In this document: positions 35,366 to 49,756 of the stretch, one piece after another
Position numbering within the stretch: position 1 is the first letter of the stretch
Layout: each line of letters starts with the position of its first letter
Assembly (NCBI GenBank): GCA_028023455.1
Contig: JAQFVV010000320.1
Span: forward strand, 374,001-438,000
From: Epiperipatus broadwayi
Taxonomy: Eukaryota; Onychophora; Udeonychophora; Euonychophora; Peripatidae
Direction: 5' to 3'
Length of the DNA stretch: 64,000 bases
Notes under the pieces: generated by a model
Databases searched by the model: none
The model's input: only the letters and a program-made list of their open reading frames with translations
What the model was told of the DNA's origin: nothing
Made by a program: the position numbers and the translations under genes

Positions 35366-36296
35366 TTATTAAATAAGATATATAGAGGTAAAGAGATAAT
35401 TGTTAATAAATAAGTTGGGGATGATAAAAAATGGTTAGGTTAAATACGAGTATAAATTTGGGTATATTTATAGATATTAAATAATAAAAAATAATAATAA
35501 ATAAATAAATTAATAAACTTAGCATAATATTTACATATAAAACAGTATAAAAAAAATTTATAAGAATTATATAAAAATAATGATAAAAGTTAAAATATAT
35601 AAAATAAAAAAATATATATGTAAATAAAATTGTAGGGTTTATATATATATAAACATATAAAGAAGTATAATATAAATTTATGAATATTATATAATAAAAG
35701 TTAAAGTGTAAAAAAAAAAATAAAATAAAATAAAGAGTTGTAGGGGATATATATTTAGTTTAAATAATATGTAATAGAGGGAGCTAGGGTATAAGATAAT
35801 TTTTTGAAAAAAACGATTTTTTATTATTTTATTTTGAAGATCAGAATAACCTTAGTAAGTGTAAAGATTATAATGTTTATAGGTTTTAAATATTCAGCAA
35901 TAATAAATATAAAATATTAATTTTAAAAGAAGAATGAGTAAGAAAATAATAAATATGATTTAAAATTAAAAGAATTTTAGTTACTAATCATAAAGTTTAA
36001 GTTTATGAAGAATACAGATAATTAGTAGATTGTTAATAATAAAATAGATAACATTTAGATTAATAGTTGTCCTTGAATGTATAGATGTATAAAGTTAAGA
36101 ATACACATGTATAATTTATATTTATTTTTTATTTATGTAGTACATTTTATTTTATATTAATTGTTTTATTTGGGTTTGATTATTTATTTCAGATTTTTAA
36201 TATATATATATTATGTTGTTTTTAGTTTTTTTTATTGTTTTAAAAAAAATTTTATGGTGTTATATAGTTGTTTTTTTATTTTGTTCATTATATCAT

Positions 36297-36334
36297 AGCT
36301 CTGAAGAAGACTGCAGGTCAGTCGAAACGTAGGT
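36297..36334 (+). ncRNA. Hammerhead-like motif, large PLE, plus copy
   Basis: CTGAAGA (36301-36307), extra A, perfect stem II GACTG/CAGTC (36309-36313 with 36319-36323), GAAA (36324-36327), self-complementary ACGT (36327-36330), A at the cleavage position (36331), then GGTG, which can pair weakly with AGCT before the core. A polyadenylation-like AATAAA follows at about 36344. Confidence 0.6.
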
Positions 36335-36392
36335 GTATGTACAAATAAAGTTTGCTAAAAAGTGTTTGAAGTTTGGATAAATTATATTTATA

Positions 36393-37193
36393 TGATATTA
36401 CGGCAAACATAAAGAAAAGTGTGATTTTGGTAATATTTACATAAATATGTGATGAGAAAGAAATAGTTTTTCTCTTCCCTCTCTCTCTATTTACATTTCA
36501 TAATGTAGGAAGAAAAAAAATTATTGCTGACTTTCAAATTTTAATTATTATCAATTTTAATATTTTTTCCCAAATTCACCATCTGCTAAAAAATGCCTAA
36601 GTTGTTTAATGAAAACTTCTCTTTAAAAGGCAGATTAAATAAGGTTTAAAATGTTTTCCTGAAGATTTGTGATGATGATATTTTAATTGTATTTATATAT
36701 TGGACTATTTTTATCATATAATATAAGTATTGAAAGTCTTTAGAAAAATTTAAGTTTGTTTGGAATATTCAAATAAAGTTAATGGAAATAGTCCATTATA
36801 TAAATACAAGGTTTGAAATGCTTTAAATTTTTCTAAACTAGGCAATTCAAAATTCTCTCGTGTATCAAAAGCTTTTTTCTTCTTCCTTGACAATGTTATT
36901 ACCATTTGGTTTTTCACATATTACAAAGTAGCACTTAATAATCTTTAATAATGTGCCTGAATTAATTTTTCTTTTAATCTTTAGGCAGATTATATATACT
37001 TTTATTTTTTAATTGACACATACATTTGCATATATGCAAATAATAGTTTGTATATATTTTTTTAATCAGTTTACATGATTTAATAAACACAATTTTTTTC
37101 TCTGCACTGCAGTATAACCATTGTTATGGTTACAATATATATGTAATATTTTATTTAAAAAAATACTTAATTTAATAATGCATTAAAAATCTT
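36393..37193. other. Non-coding with a small inverted repeat
   Basis: 36689-36710 and 36786-36809 are inverted (TATTTATATATTGGACTATT against its complement). No gene. Confidence 0.6.
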
Positions 37194-37262
37194 GCATCCA
37201 TTGATTATTCTGGCTTGCACTGAGTGGCACTACTGTATGGAGAGTTTAGCCTCTCTGTCATC
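37194..37262 (+). repeat. Fragment of the 57 kb snap-back family
   Basis: GCATCCATTGATTATTCTGG and GCACTGAGTGGCA match the outward half of one arm at 57250-57290. Only one arm is left. Confidence 0.7.
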
Positions 37263-40200
37263 CATAAATTAATTAATTTAAAATAATTAACTTATGAATA
37301 CTCCATGCTTTTATTCCAAGCTACATATAATGACTAAAATTGTAATTGAAAAAAAAAGGGGGGGTAATGCATTATCAAAATAAATAGAAGCATTTTTTAT
37401 AATAAAAAAAAGTGATTGAATTAATTAATTTATGGGTGTCCCACATTTTTATTTCAAATTATATATCACAACCAAAATTGTGAGTGAAGAAATATATATA
37501 TTGTAACAGTCAAGTTTTAGACATTCATGTAACAGAATCCAGATTCAGGGAAAGAGACCAAAGCTGACCAGAGTGGGATGGTGAAGTTCTGAATCCTGGT
37601 CTGAATCCAACCAGGCTTCAACGTCTTTACCAGTACTTGGTGACTGAACACCGCATAAATGACATACTCAGATTACACTCAGTTTCCATTTTTTCATGGC
37701 AGACATAGGCAGGAAGAAAGATGTGACTCAGAGGTTAACTACACATAAATTAACAAAATTATGATAAACTAATGGCATGGTGTTGAAGGTAACATTCATG
37801 ATTTATCATCAATGCATACATCACTCATCCATATTATATAAATAAATAGGATTGAATTGGATAGAATTTAGGCAATGAGAAATCATATGAAAACAAAATA
37901 ATTTAAATATATATTTATTTATTGATTAATAGAATAAATAACAACAAAGAACATAATTTACAGCATAGTATATGCATGCAGGCATTACAGTAGATAAAAA
38001 ATCATTATATCACTCTCATCTTACATATTAATTAATGTGTGTGCATACATAAATGATCACTTGAGTTATGCTTATAAAGAAATGTCAAATTTTATCTTTA
38101 AGGCTGTGATTGCTCTTTCATAAATAACTATATTAACCCTCAGTAGACTATTCATTATAACATTAAAATAGAGATATATTTCTAAATAAACTATGAGCAA
38201 ATAAACCAGCTCACTGAGGTAGATTGAACTTTGGAACCAAGAGATTGTTTCAGACTAATGCTGAATATTAGTTCAAAAGGAGAGAGAAATGGCTGCTCTA
38301 GATCACCAATAGCAGTGGCAAATATTAATAATAAAGTCATCCTGTGGCTAGATCTTTTTGTTCAAGGGTTCTTTTGACCAATGCCAGTAATCTGGGGCTA
38401 AGCATTCTGCTGCTTATGATGCAAACATTTAGAGTTTGAGATTGAGTGGCTTGTATATTTACTTGGCATTAAACTTCAGGTCTTACTGATGCACATCCCT
38501 GAAAAAAGAGAATGAGATAGTCTTACCAAAGTCCCATTTTTAAAAGAGGCAGCAAAATGTTAATTATTTATTTATATTTAATCAAAATCTAATCCATCAA
38601 GCAAAAAGGATATAGCATTTAAAATTATGTGTGCTTGAACGATAGTTTTATTGGCTCAGCTAATAGGAGCCAATTCTTAACTAGCATGATATATATAAGC
38701 TACTTAAAGGAATAATTACATTTTAATCTTGTTAACATGTGTCAATCTACATCATAATAATCAATTAAGGAGAGAAAAATATATTTGAAAAGTTTTACTA
38801 AAAACTTAACAAATAAATATACTTTCTTATTATCCTAAGGCTAATCCAGTACTTATTAATATTAATTAAAATCATAACTCAAATTTATGAGCAAACCACA
38901 TTATGCAGTATATTAAACAAGTATTTAATAGTAATAACAAGCATGCAGCAATTTGTTATTACTCTGAACATAGGATTTCGAAACAGCGCACGTAAATGGT
39001 GACATTAAGAAATAATTATATAAAGATAATCTTAATTAAAACTTCTCTAAAATTTACTAAATTTAAAGGTTCACTGTTTCAAAGCATTGGCATATAATAA
39101 ATATATAAAATGTTTTAAATAATTATAACAAAAGTATAGGCACAACCACAGTGAAAAATAATAAGAATTGAATAAGACATTTTATTTAATAAATAGAAAT
39201 ATAAGCATTACATAATTTTAAAGATTAATTAATTTAGACATATTTTAAAGTCAAATTAATGTTCAAAGGTTTCTTTAAGTTAAATTTAGCTAGCTTTTAA
39301 ATTAAAAAATGGAATATTAAATCTTAATTGACACAGAGTTCTGCAATTCTGGATTTTATATTACTAGTTACTCATTTCAGCTGGAGATGTCAGCACTTGG
39401 ACCTCAGGCATGGTGGTAATCTTTCTTGGGCAGGTTCATGGAGTCTTCTGGCAGTAAGCTCTGGCTAGAGAATTTCATCTTGCAATGCTCCAGTTGTTAA
39501 GTGTATCAGATGGCAGTAAACCCTACTGTTCTCCCTTGGAGAAACAGCAAAAGTTTGTCTTCCTTAGCCAGACATGTTAAAATTCATAGTGATGTGGAGT
39601 ATGTTAGCAAATGCTCTTACAAAATTGGTGTGTGTTTCCATAAGCTCAAAATATGGCCTATTTATATGTATTAGTCCCAAGCACTTATTTATTGAGAATT
39701 TATTTCATCTGAAAACCCATTAGTTTAAGAAACTATATTAAAATTTCAGATTTTTACAGTTTGATTTTAAAACTTTTGTTTAAATTTTCAAAGCGATAAA
39801 AGTTCCCCTGAGGAATCTCAATAGTGCCAGTTCAGTGATTTTACTATATAACCATCTGTTGTAAACAATTTAGAGTAGAGCAATTACTAAAATCTAAAGT
39901 GATTTTTCTTTATTTTACTACAGGTGCATAAGTTTAATGCCAATTTTTGTTTACAACTATTTTACTTTAATTAATAAAACTAAAACTTTTAACAAAACTA
40001 AATCATGCCATCCTATATATGTATAACAGTATAGGCTGGATTATACATCTACATATGAATTTATAATGAATTGAATTAATAAATTGACTTTATAATACTA
40101 AATCTATAATATAAACATTTTATAATAGCAAACAAAATTTATCCACTAATATTTAATATAATGGGTATTGACAGTCTCTATCCATATGTACATAAATAAT

Positions 40201-42870
40201 GCCATGCACATAGCCATGATAATACTCTTATATATCTAATTTAATTAATTTAATAGGATTTGAACCTAGCGCAGATAGAGCTGGTAATCAAAACTGAAAG
40301 TGAAACAATAAGGACTCAAAGATTATCATTTCATATCCCTGAACTTACAAAAAAAAAAACAATAAAAAAAATTTACTTACAATTGAACAAGTGAATACAA
40401 TCATGAACCTTGGAAATAAATTATTAATGAGTTAAATTATTTAACTATGTACATAATGTATAAAAAAAACTTTGACCTGCCCTATTGTTCCCACACTAAC
40501 TGTTTTAATAGGATATAGTTTCTAAACATATAGTTAAAACAAAATATTTACAAGTCAAAATACATAATGCCCAAATTTTAATATCCAAATGGATATATGT
40601 CATGATTAGGATGGTATTATGGTGCTAGTTTTGATAATTAATATAAATATATATGGGGAGAGTAGATCCCTCAATGACCTAAGTCCATCATTTAATTGGG
40701 ATCTGGGGGTAGCTTAGTAGTTGGCTCCATACTAAGAAACAACCTGTCTACTGCTCTCCCAGCTTCTAGCATATCTAAATTTTCTCTGCCTAGTAATGCC
40801 TATTCACTTCTTTTATTTTATATATAACTTTGCATCACTATAATATTTTATTTTATAAACACCCGCTCAACATTTTAAATTATGAATACAAAAAATTTTG
40901 ATATAATAAAATATGTAGTATTAATATTACTCACTGTGCCCTTGTTCTTTCTTCCAGCTGCTTTTATCCTAAATAAACTTAAAGAGTTCATGATTTTACC
41001 ATTATATATTTATTTAAACATCTGTGCTGGTTTTGAATACATTTGGAATAGCTTTATAGTTAACATTGCCTTGTTGTTTTCATTTCTTGTTTCCAATCCA
41101 ATTCCTTATAAAAGAATTTTTAATACTATGTATTCACCCTTTCCTTTAGTTTAAAATTCTCCTTCTCTATCCCTGATAACAAACTTTTGTGAGGATGACA
41201 CATAACCTGTTCAAATCACCCTTGGGTGCCAATCACCAGTGAGCAGAAATGTTTACATAACATTTTATGACAATAATATTCTCTTAAATTTCACTATGCA
41301 TTAATGTGGAAAATTTTACATATATAATTGAAATACTTGTACAGACGGTCAGGGAAATAATTCATGCCTCATGATGGTAGTGTCAAATGCAGGAAGAAAA
41401 AAATACATAAATGCACATATAAAAAACGGAATCCCTTTCTTCCTCCTTTTTTTAAAAAAAATCATGGGGTGACTCGTGTCTGAGTTTCAAGGATATGGGT
41501 GTCTCAATCAAGCCTCATGTTGCTATAACCAAATGCAGAAAAAAAATTACATAACTGGCATAGGGAAGGGAGAATATCTGACTCAGGGTCATGTGAAAAA
41601 CAATTCAGCCACATGTTGGCATGACAAACATGGGGGGGAAAACCTGTAATGGTAAAGTTTTGTATAATCAGTCGACAAGACTGAAAGGCCAGGCAGAGAT
41701 TCTTAACCCACAAGCACAAAGTTAACCCCATGTCACCTGATTTAAATCCCTACCTAGGCTTCTTAGTCTCAACCACCTAATTAATATCCTTGATGTCACA
41801 CAGCTTCCCTTCTTCATATAGCTCAATGTATCTCGATTTGAATGTGGACTTTCACTGTCAGCATTCTTCATAACATATCATATGACAAGGTGCCAGCACT
41901 CCTAAGTCTTACATCAGTTTATTTATAATATATTTATTTACATGGTTTCAGGGTTTAAACATTTCTGTGAGACTTTCAAAATTAATATTATACCATAAAT
42001 TACAAAACCATGATGTGCTAATTAAGCGAATGGATATGTTTCTAAAGATAATTAATTAATAGCTAGTTCTGACTCATAAGTTTAAATTAATAATACTATA
42101 AGTTTATTTATACAAGTAAATATAATTAAGGGAGTAGCTTACAAGCATAAGATGATAATATACTGGCCTTTACATAATATTGTTAAAGGTAATGGCAGCT
42201 TACAATAATGAGGTATGTCCTATTTTCTTAAATTGAAATTACAAAAATTGATCAGCCCATTCTAGATCTAATATATATAATTAATTATATTTTGATTTAT
42301 TAAGGGAGAGCTTGTGGACAGGTTTGATTTCAGGATTATTTGGGGTTGTTAATGAGTGTAGGCTGAGGCTGGCTGAAAAATATTAATAGAGAGGTTATGG
42401 TACTACCTGAGTGAATGAGGACAATGGTACATCAAGATGAGGATCAGCTCTGGTGATCTGATGGTATGGTTCACTGCTGAAAACAAGATGTCCCCAGAGT
42501 GTAACTGCTTAGAACCTAGGGTGCATACCAGTGGAGAGAGCATAGATGTGCTGAATCCAGGATTTGAGGTTGCAAGGAGCCTCTGACTCCTGCAGAACCC
42601 AAACCATGCTAATATATGGATTAGGAACCTGAGCACATTGTGTCTTGTCTGCCCTCATGCAGTTTGATCATTTAGATGCATAAACCCCAAAGAAAATATA
42701 TATGAAGTTCAATAATAAAATAACCATTGCCATACAGATAGGAAGATAGGAATGCATGTATATAAAGATAAACAATTATTTATTGAACCATTTACATACA
42801 TAATTAATATTAACAACCTTATTTTAGTAATTAATAATCACTTTGTGTGCATGTTTGTAATGAGTAGTAC
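37263..42870. other. Gene-less region with patches of higher G+C
   Basis: Patches near 37500-37740, 38200-38500, 39350-39600, 41350-41900 and 42300-42660 are G+C-richer than the flanks but hold no convincing frame. Three loose repeats of a cctcatg…caaatgcagg-aaaa block occur at about 41365, 41508 and 41598. These may be decayed LTR or LINE sequence. Confidence 0.35.
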
Positions 42871-43662
42871 AATATATGCGGTATATATTTCACACAAATA
42901 AAATATCAGTTAAACAAATAAATAAATTACAATAAATAAATAAACGACCATTGAGTTTATTCATAAAATCAACTTAATCCAGAAAACACACAGAGCCGAC
43001 CTCTAATCCTTCTCCCATACATAAAAAACATACACAAGAATATACACACAATCTTCCACGATAATTTCAGTTTATGCTATCGCACTCTTCCCAACTTCAA
43101 TAGAATTCTCAACAATACTAAAGATCAGCTGCCTCCAATACACACACAACAAGCAATATATAATATAACATGTCCATACAACAATTGCCTCATATCATAT
43201 TATGGGTAAATGAAGGCAACATTACACACAAGACTCACACAGCATACTTATGCTTACAATAAAGCACAAACAGATCCCACACACCTCCATATTTGCACAG
43301 CATAGCACCTCCATAGGACACCATTGCATTCCAGTCAACCCTCAAATATATGCAAAAAGCACCATGACTTAAAGAGAAAGATCAAAAAGCCTATTTTATC
43401 AATCTGGACAGTAACATGATGAATAAAAGAGACACATGTTATGCAATCTCCAAAAAATTGCACACATAATTTGCATACACTTTGCAATTTCTCATACTAA
43501 TAGTTTTACTCCACAATTTATTTTGCACACAGCTTTGATAATGAAGGTATTCCTTCGAAAGTACTCAGCTGAATAAATTAATAGTCATTTATTTGTTTAT
43601 TGTAATTCATTTATTTGTTTAACTGATGATTTTATTTGTGTGAAATATATATCGCATATATA
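42871..43662. mobile_element. Non-autonomous TIR element
   Basis: Inverted ends of about 95 bp (42872-42965 and 43568-43661), starting ATATATGCGRTATATATTTC and including CAGTTAAACAAATAAAT. The 600-bp interior is C/A-rich and non-coding. No transposase and no clear target duplication was seen; AACCTTATTTTAG lies on both sides (42815 and 43665). Confidence 0.65.
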
Positions 43663-45289
43663 CTAACCTTATTTTAGATATATAACTATGAGCAGCCCCA
43701 GTTAAGAATAACTAAATATTTGATAACTTAAAATACAGTCACAATAATTTTTATGTAAATTTAAATTGCAAAATCATATAAATAATATCTTAAGAAATGG
43801 GAGATTACTGATTTCTAAATGGACTGACAACTTGATACATGGAATGTGGTTTTATTTATATAGAAAATATATTGCATTGATAGGCAATGTAATATGCACA
43901 TACATATGATTTTATTGTTATTACTTTTACAAAAGTATAGAAGTTTGGATTACATATATTACCACATTTTAAGACAGTTTCATTATATAACATCATTATT
44001 AAAAGAGAAACATTAATTTAGCAGTGCATGAAGTAATAACCTAGAACTAGTAATTCATTTATATTGGATATTCCTAATAACAGCTTGGACCACACATAGG
44101 TTATATTATATATATAATTTATAAGGCACATTATAGGTAACCTAATTTATAAATCAAATAATATGCTTGCCATCCCTTCTTAATTCTTATATAATTGTGA
44201 GAATTGACATATAAATCTCCTTGATATGATGGGTGGGGGAGGGGATAAGAGAGAGAAATTTTAAGAAAATAATTTATATGCATTATTTTGTCTTTTAACA
44301 TTTAAAAACTTTAAATTTGGTGACTTCTTGACTTGGGTCTTTGACAATCAAGGAGCATAAACAACACATCTTAATGATTTAAGTTTTAATTCCCTCCATC
44401 ATTCAAGGTAACGTGTAAATGAAATAAAATAAAAGTTTTAATTTGTTCAATAATTAAGCCAGCAGATTTAACATTTAAAATAAATAAAATATGTGATGTA
44501 TAAGATTAAGATCAGTTAAAAAATATTTATATAAGTTGACTTGCAGTTAAAGTATTTAAAATATAATTCAAACATTTACTGGCAAACTTCAAAGGTGTCT
44601 TTGAAACTTCTCTCTGCATAGACAGATAGATGGATGGTGAACTTCAGACTGGCATTGATATGGGAGAATATGGATGAATATTTTTACATTTCAATGGAAC
44701 TGTTAGATGCCATCTTTCTTGCAATGACCGGAAAAGCTGACGCCCAACTACTCACTCATGATGGTAGGTATGGTTAACATAATCATTCTTCTTCTTAAGA
44801 AGGGTACTGAATATATCTTTTAGACTATATATTTTGTTTAATAATAAGTATCAGATGATTTAGAATAACTTTTAGACTAATATTAGAAAATGTTAGAACA
44901 ATTTCAGAATAATCTTAAGGAAGAATCTTAAAGAATAATCAAACAATGGCCCTTTTGATGCTTATATATGTTATGTTATGCCTGGAGTTGTACCTTGTGA
45001 GTTTTTTTTTTTTCTAAAAAGAAATTTATTTAACAAATTTAATATGATTTACAAGTTACAATCAAGTGTAATAGTTTGTATTGGAACTAAAGTTTATATT
45101 GGAACTTTGATCTGTGAGACGTTTAGATTGTTCATGTGCACAGTTGGGACCATCTCAATGTTTATAAAGTTCTCTTTTTGTGGGTGATGTTTACCTAATA
45201 TAGAAGCACAAGTTGTGCATATGCTATGATTTATATCTTGTGGTCATTTAGGGCTATTGTGTTGTTACATGTGGTTGAGTTGTCACATA
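43663..45289. other. Non-coding stretch
   Basis: No gene or repeat recognised. Confidence 0.4.
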
Positions 45290-48200
45290 TTATTGCTGCA
45301 GTATTGGAATTTTAAAGAGTTTCCAAGTGTCATCAAAGGTGCTGTTGGAGGCAAGCATTTGATCTCTTTTCTTTATTTTGGTAATGGTGTCAATGAAGGT
45401 GGGAGCTGGGTTTCGACTTGAATCCTCAATGGCTAGTTGACAGTGTACCAGCCATAATGAGAATGTGAGGAAAATGGCCAGATGGATCCAGGCATATGTT
45501 TTTGTGCCTAGGCATCTTTGAATAGAGGTGATCATGTTGTAGTTCATTTTAGAGTTAGAGTGAATTAACTGTCTGATGCAGTTGTACTTAGGGCATATGT
45601 TAATGATATGGTCAATTGTTTCCTCCTCTCGCTGACAGAGCTGACATTGGGGATCCAGGTTGCCATGGCTTCTTCTGTATACTAGAAATGATCTAGTGGG
45701 AAGTGCGTTAAAGTTTAACTTTATCACAAAGTCAAGATATTTGGCTTCAAGGCTCCAGAGCCTAAATTGGGAGATGATTTTTTATTTGTTATTTTAAGCC
45801 TGCAATCCTGTACTTGGCTGGGTGGGTGTTGTAGGCTATAGGCTTCCCAATAAGTTATTTTTGAATTGTATAAGGGTGGATTTCTTTTAGTTAGGTTGGA
45901 GTAGTAGGCTGAGAGGGATAGGATCCAGTCCTGTTTATGTGGTGGCAGTTGATCTGTGGGGGAGATTGTTGGAGCAAATTGTAAATTGTCAAAAGTTAAT
46001 GAGAGTTTGTGGATGAGATTATGAATTTTTTGCAAGGTGAAAGTTGAGACTGCATGGAGGGACAATCCGTTGAGCCTAGATGGATTGCGCATCCCTCCAA
46101 TGCTAATGGCAACTGTCTTGCCACCCCAAAAAATTTTAGAGCACATTGAGTTAAGTTTGTTTTCAAATTTTTTTGTTAATTTAACAATTGGTAAGTAATA
46201 GTTGATTTTAGAAAAAAGGACTTTGTTTAATATGGTTACCTTTCCATGCAGTGAAAGGTATATTTTGAAGAGAGATGTTGTTATTTTATTAGCTGAATTT
46301 AATATGTCATTTTAAATTAGTAAGGTGATGGTGGCTGGGGGTTTATAAAATGATATTCCAAGGAAGTTTTGTGGCTCACCCAGAAAGGTGCTGTTGATTC
46401 TTTTTCCAGTTGCAATTTTCCATGTTGCTGATTTTTGGAGGTTAAAGGTAAGTTTAAATTGAGAAGTGTATTTAGTTAGTATTTGGTAGAGGAGAGGAAG
46501 GTATTTGTGTGAAGGTAATATTATGAGTATATCATCCATGTATGCCAGTACTCCTATTTCTTTCTTTAGACAGGGCACATAGATGCCAGGCAGTTGCCTT
46601 TGGGTGTCAACAATAGAGGGTTAATGTATGCTGCAAATAGGAGAGCACTGAGGGGAGAGCCCTGTGGGATGGAGAGTGTAGGTTTGAAACAACTGGAAGT
46701 GTTCCAATTTAGAGATATCATTATTTGCAGTTACTGAGCAGGTTGTCAATAATTTGTAGGAAGGGATTAGGTACGGAGTATTCTGCTAGTGTTTTGAGAA
46801 GAATATTGGTCCTGACAGAATCAAACGCTGCAGCTATATCAAGTTGTATGGAAATTGGTTTTGACTTTTTGTGAGTCCTAAGGTAGTTTACAAGGGTTTT
46901 AACTTGGGCCTTGGCTAGGATGGTGGATGAACCTTTTTTTGCATACTGTGCATTGGAAAGGTGTTTTAGTATGCATTCTTGGATTGAGTCTTTTATAATG
47001 GACTCTATGATTTTTATCATGAGGGGGATCATTGAAATTGGTCAAAGACTTGAAAGTTCTGTTGGAAGTTTGTTCTTTTTGAGGAAGGGAACATGGCTAT
47101 AGGGTAGAGGTTTGGAATGTTTTTCCTACCCTCAGCCAGATAGTCAATCATTTGTGCTATTATTGGAAAAAGAACTGGCTAAGGTGGGAGATGAGAAAAC
47201 GAGGAATGCCATGAATGCCTGGATGTATTCTGTCTGGAAGTGATGCTAATTTGTTGGGTATTATTTTGTGTGTGATATTGTGAGGGTCTGCAGTTTCAGG
47301 TTCATTCCAGGTGGTTGTTGGTGGTTCTGGCTCAGCTTGTAGGGAGTCTTGGAAGTGTTGTTTGATTCCCTCTACCATTTGCAGTCCAATCCAGGATTGA
47401 CCTTTGTGAGTGATCATGTTTGGTACATTTTTGTTTTTTGTGGTTCCAAGAGCCCAGCGAATGTATTCTCGAGTCCAACAGTGCTGAGACTCCAGGTATA
47501 GCTTAGCTCTTTTGATGGAGAGGTATTTGGCAAGTTTTATTTGTTTACTTTTGTATTGTAGTTTGAGTGCTATTATGTTTTTGATGTTTGTTGTATTACT
47601 TGGGATTTCACTGAGTTTGGTGTTTATTTCCATTAAATCCTTCAGCAATCTTACTGGATCTTTGAGTTTCCGAGTGTAATTGCTAATTAGAGATTGCAGG
47701 ATCTCAATGAATGAAAACCAAGCAACCTCTGCGGGAGTTATTAAGATGTATATTATATGTAGGCTTCAGAGATGATAGCTTCTGTTGCTGTTGTGCATGT
47801 TATCATACATATTGTTTGTGGGCTGGATTCTCCAGTATATAAAGTCTTATCTGGTGTGATATCGATGAGTTGTGCAAGGTGATCTGAGAAGGATGTGATT
47901 TGTAGCTTTGCTTCAATTTAAAAATGTAGCTCGGGAGAGTAGTAGAACAGATCTATCAGAGTTCTGATATTCTGAGTATAGAAGGAGATAGATCCTGGAA
48001 ATCCCTCCCCGCACATGAGTGTTTTGTTAGGTGTAGGTATTTGTTGTTGAAGTTGGTGTAACTGATATTAAAGTCACCGAGCAGCAGAATAGGGGCTGGG
48101 TTAGAGTGAAGGACCATGTTGATCGTCTGTACTATGTAGTGGTAGTTGGTGGTTGAGTTCTGGGTATAAATGAATACAAGGTTTAAAATAAAATTGTTAT

Positions 48201-48464
48201 AGTTAACTTTGGTTATCATTATGTTATTATCAAGATACAGGATATTGAAGTCATTTGGTGGTGATTTTCTATTGATCTGTGGAGAATTTTAGAAAGCCAT
48301 AGTTTTCAAGCCCTTCAGTAATTGTGTAGCTTGTTTACATGGTATTTTGTTTCTGCCATCAGGAATATGTGAGGAGAGTTGGAGTTTATCCATTTCCTGA
48401 TGGCATGTATGCGTTGGGGAGAGTTAAGACCTCTCACATTAATACTTACTATTTTGATTGACAT
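45290..48464 (-). pseudogene. LINE ORF2 (EN-RT-Cys/His), frameshifted
   Basis: Minus strand from the ATG at 48464: SIKIVSINVRGLNSPQR, the start of an AP-type endonuclease, later LLLGDFNIS (about 48080). A linker follows, then RT motifs SIQLDIAAAFDSV (about 46830), PQGSPLSALLFAAYI (about 46640) and AYMDDILII (about 46530), and finally C-x2-C-x(8)-H-x(4)-C in DPQCQLCQREEETIDHI (about 45640). At least four frame changes and some stops break it, so it is dead. Domain order and the NVRGLNSP start suggest the L1/Tx1 group, but that placement is tentative. No ORF1 was recognised upstream. Confidence 0.85.
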
Positions 48465-49140
48465 AATTGTTGTATTATCTTTGGAGCATTGTACAAGTGT
48501 ACTGTGCGTTACTTATTTTGTTTGTGGATGTTATTGTTCTCGGAGTGGTGAGGACCAATCCGCTATGAAATCATTTGATTTGTTTGTGTAGGTGTATTCA
48601 AGAAGTGAGTTTTCTTAATGGATTTTAAACCAATTTCTCTAATTGTTGTTCTATTATTATTTTCATTTTCTCATATTTTCCCCCCACTGGTTTGATTTCC
48701 TGTGCATTGTCCATAATTTTGCACTACAATGCTTTGTAGTATATACTCTATTTATGCCAATTACATGTGTAGAAAGGGAAATACATCACTTAAATTTCCT
48801 TATTTAATGGCTTCTAACCCCTCTCCCATTGTATTAACCATTTTATTATTTGTTAAAATTGATTTTACTTTTAAAATTCTTTTAATAAAATATTTTTCTT
48901 TTAGTAAGTACTTTTAATTCTTGTATTAATATACAACATGATTAGAATAATTCACTTTTAACATAAAAATTATACACACACATGCACGCATATTACAAAT
49001 GTGTGCAGATATTCCTAAATAAATTATATATATATATGGTGGGAGATAGATTGAATTAAATTAAACATGAAGCAAGTATATCTGTGTACAGATATACATC
49101 GCTTCAATACATATATTAGTCTTTTAGTGCATTAATCATG
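48465..49140. other. Non-coding stretch beside the LINE
   Basis: May hold the LINE 5' region, but no ORF1-like frame is readable. Confidence 0.4.
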
Positions 49141-49756
49141 AAATCAAATTGAAACAGAAGTAACTGCAATTCCCAATGAGCTGTGTATAAATTAATTGTC
49201 AAATGTCAATAAATTATGTAAAAAATAGAATATCATGTCTTCCTTTAGCTTTGCGGGTATTTAAGCTTAGTTTACTGTCATTGTTCTAAATTGCAATGTG
49301 AAATTTGATTATTGGTTTAATTTATGTACACCCAAATAATCTGAAATTTTTATTTAATTATTCAGAGAATCAAGCCAGTTTCTTAGTTTTAATTACCCCT
49401 AAATACCAAATGAAATGTTAATTTAATAAATGTAGCTATAAATAATTACAGCTCAATGATATGAAATTGAAACAGAAGTATCTACAACTTCCAATTAGCT
49501 ATATATAAACTAGATACCAAACATCACAATAAGCTATGAAAGGAATAGAATGATACCAACTATTCTTTTAGCTTTGTTAATATTCAAAGCATAGTTTATT
49601 GATGTCATTCTATATCAGAGAGTGAAATCTATGCTTAAATGCCAACAAAGCTAAAGGAATAAATGGCCCCATTCTATTCTTTTCCTAGTTTATTGACATT
49701 TGGCAATTAGGTTCTACATACTCATTGGGAATCACAATTATTTCCATTTCAATTTT
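49141..49756. repeat. Three copies of a 160-170 bp repeat, one inverted
   Basis: Copies start with ATTGAAACAGAAGTA at about 49148 and 49466; the third is inverted, ending GGAAATAATTGTGATTCCCA-like at 49756. Copies 2 and 3 form a palindrome centred near 49620. Each contains a TTTAGCTTTG block. No ribozyme core or coding sequence. Confidence 0.7.

Larger units (their letters stand above)
34683..36392 (+). mobile_element. PLE plus copy, 5'-truncated
   Basis: Head-to-head partner of the split minus copy, starting within the linker after the reverse transcriptase. It contains the intact GIY-YIG frame, about 930 bp of A+T-rich 3' UTR and a terminal hammerhead-like motif. Very few differences from the minus copy are visible, so the pair is young. 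Confidence 0.85.

Noticed and set aside
40245-40310. B-box-like GGTTCAAATCC on the minus strand
   Set aside because: No A box at a suitable distance and no cloverleaf.
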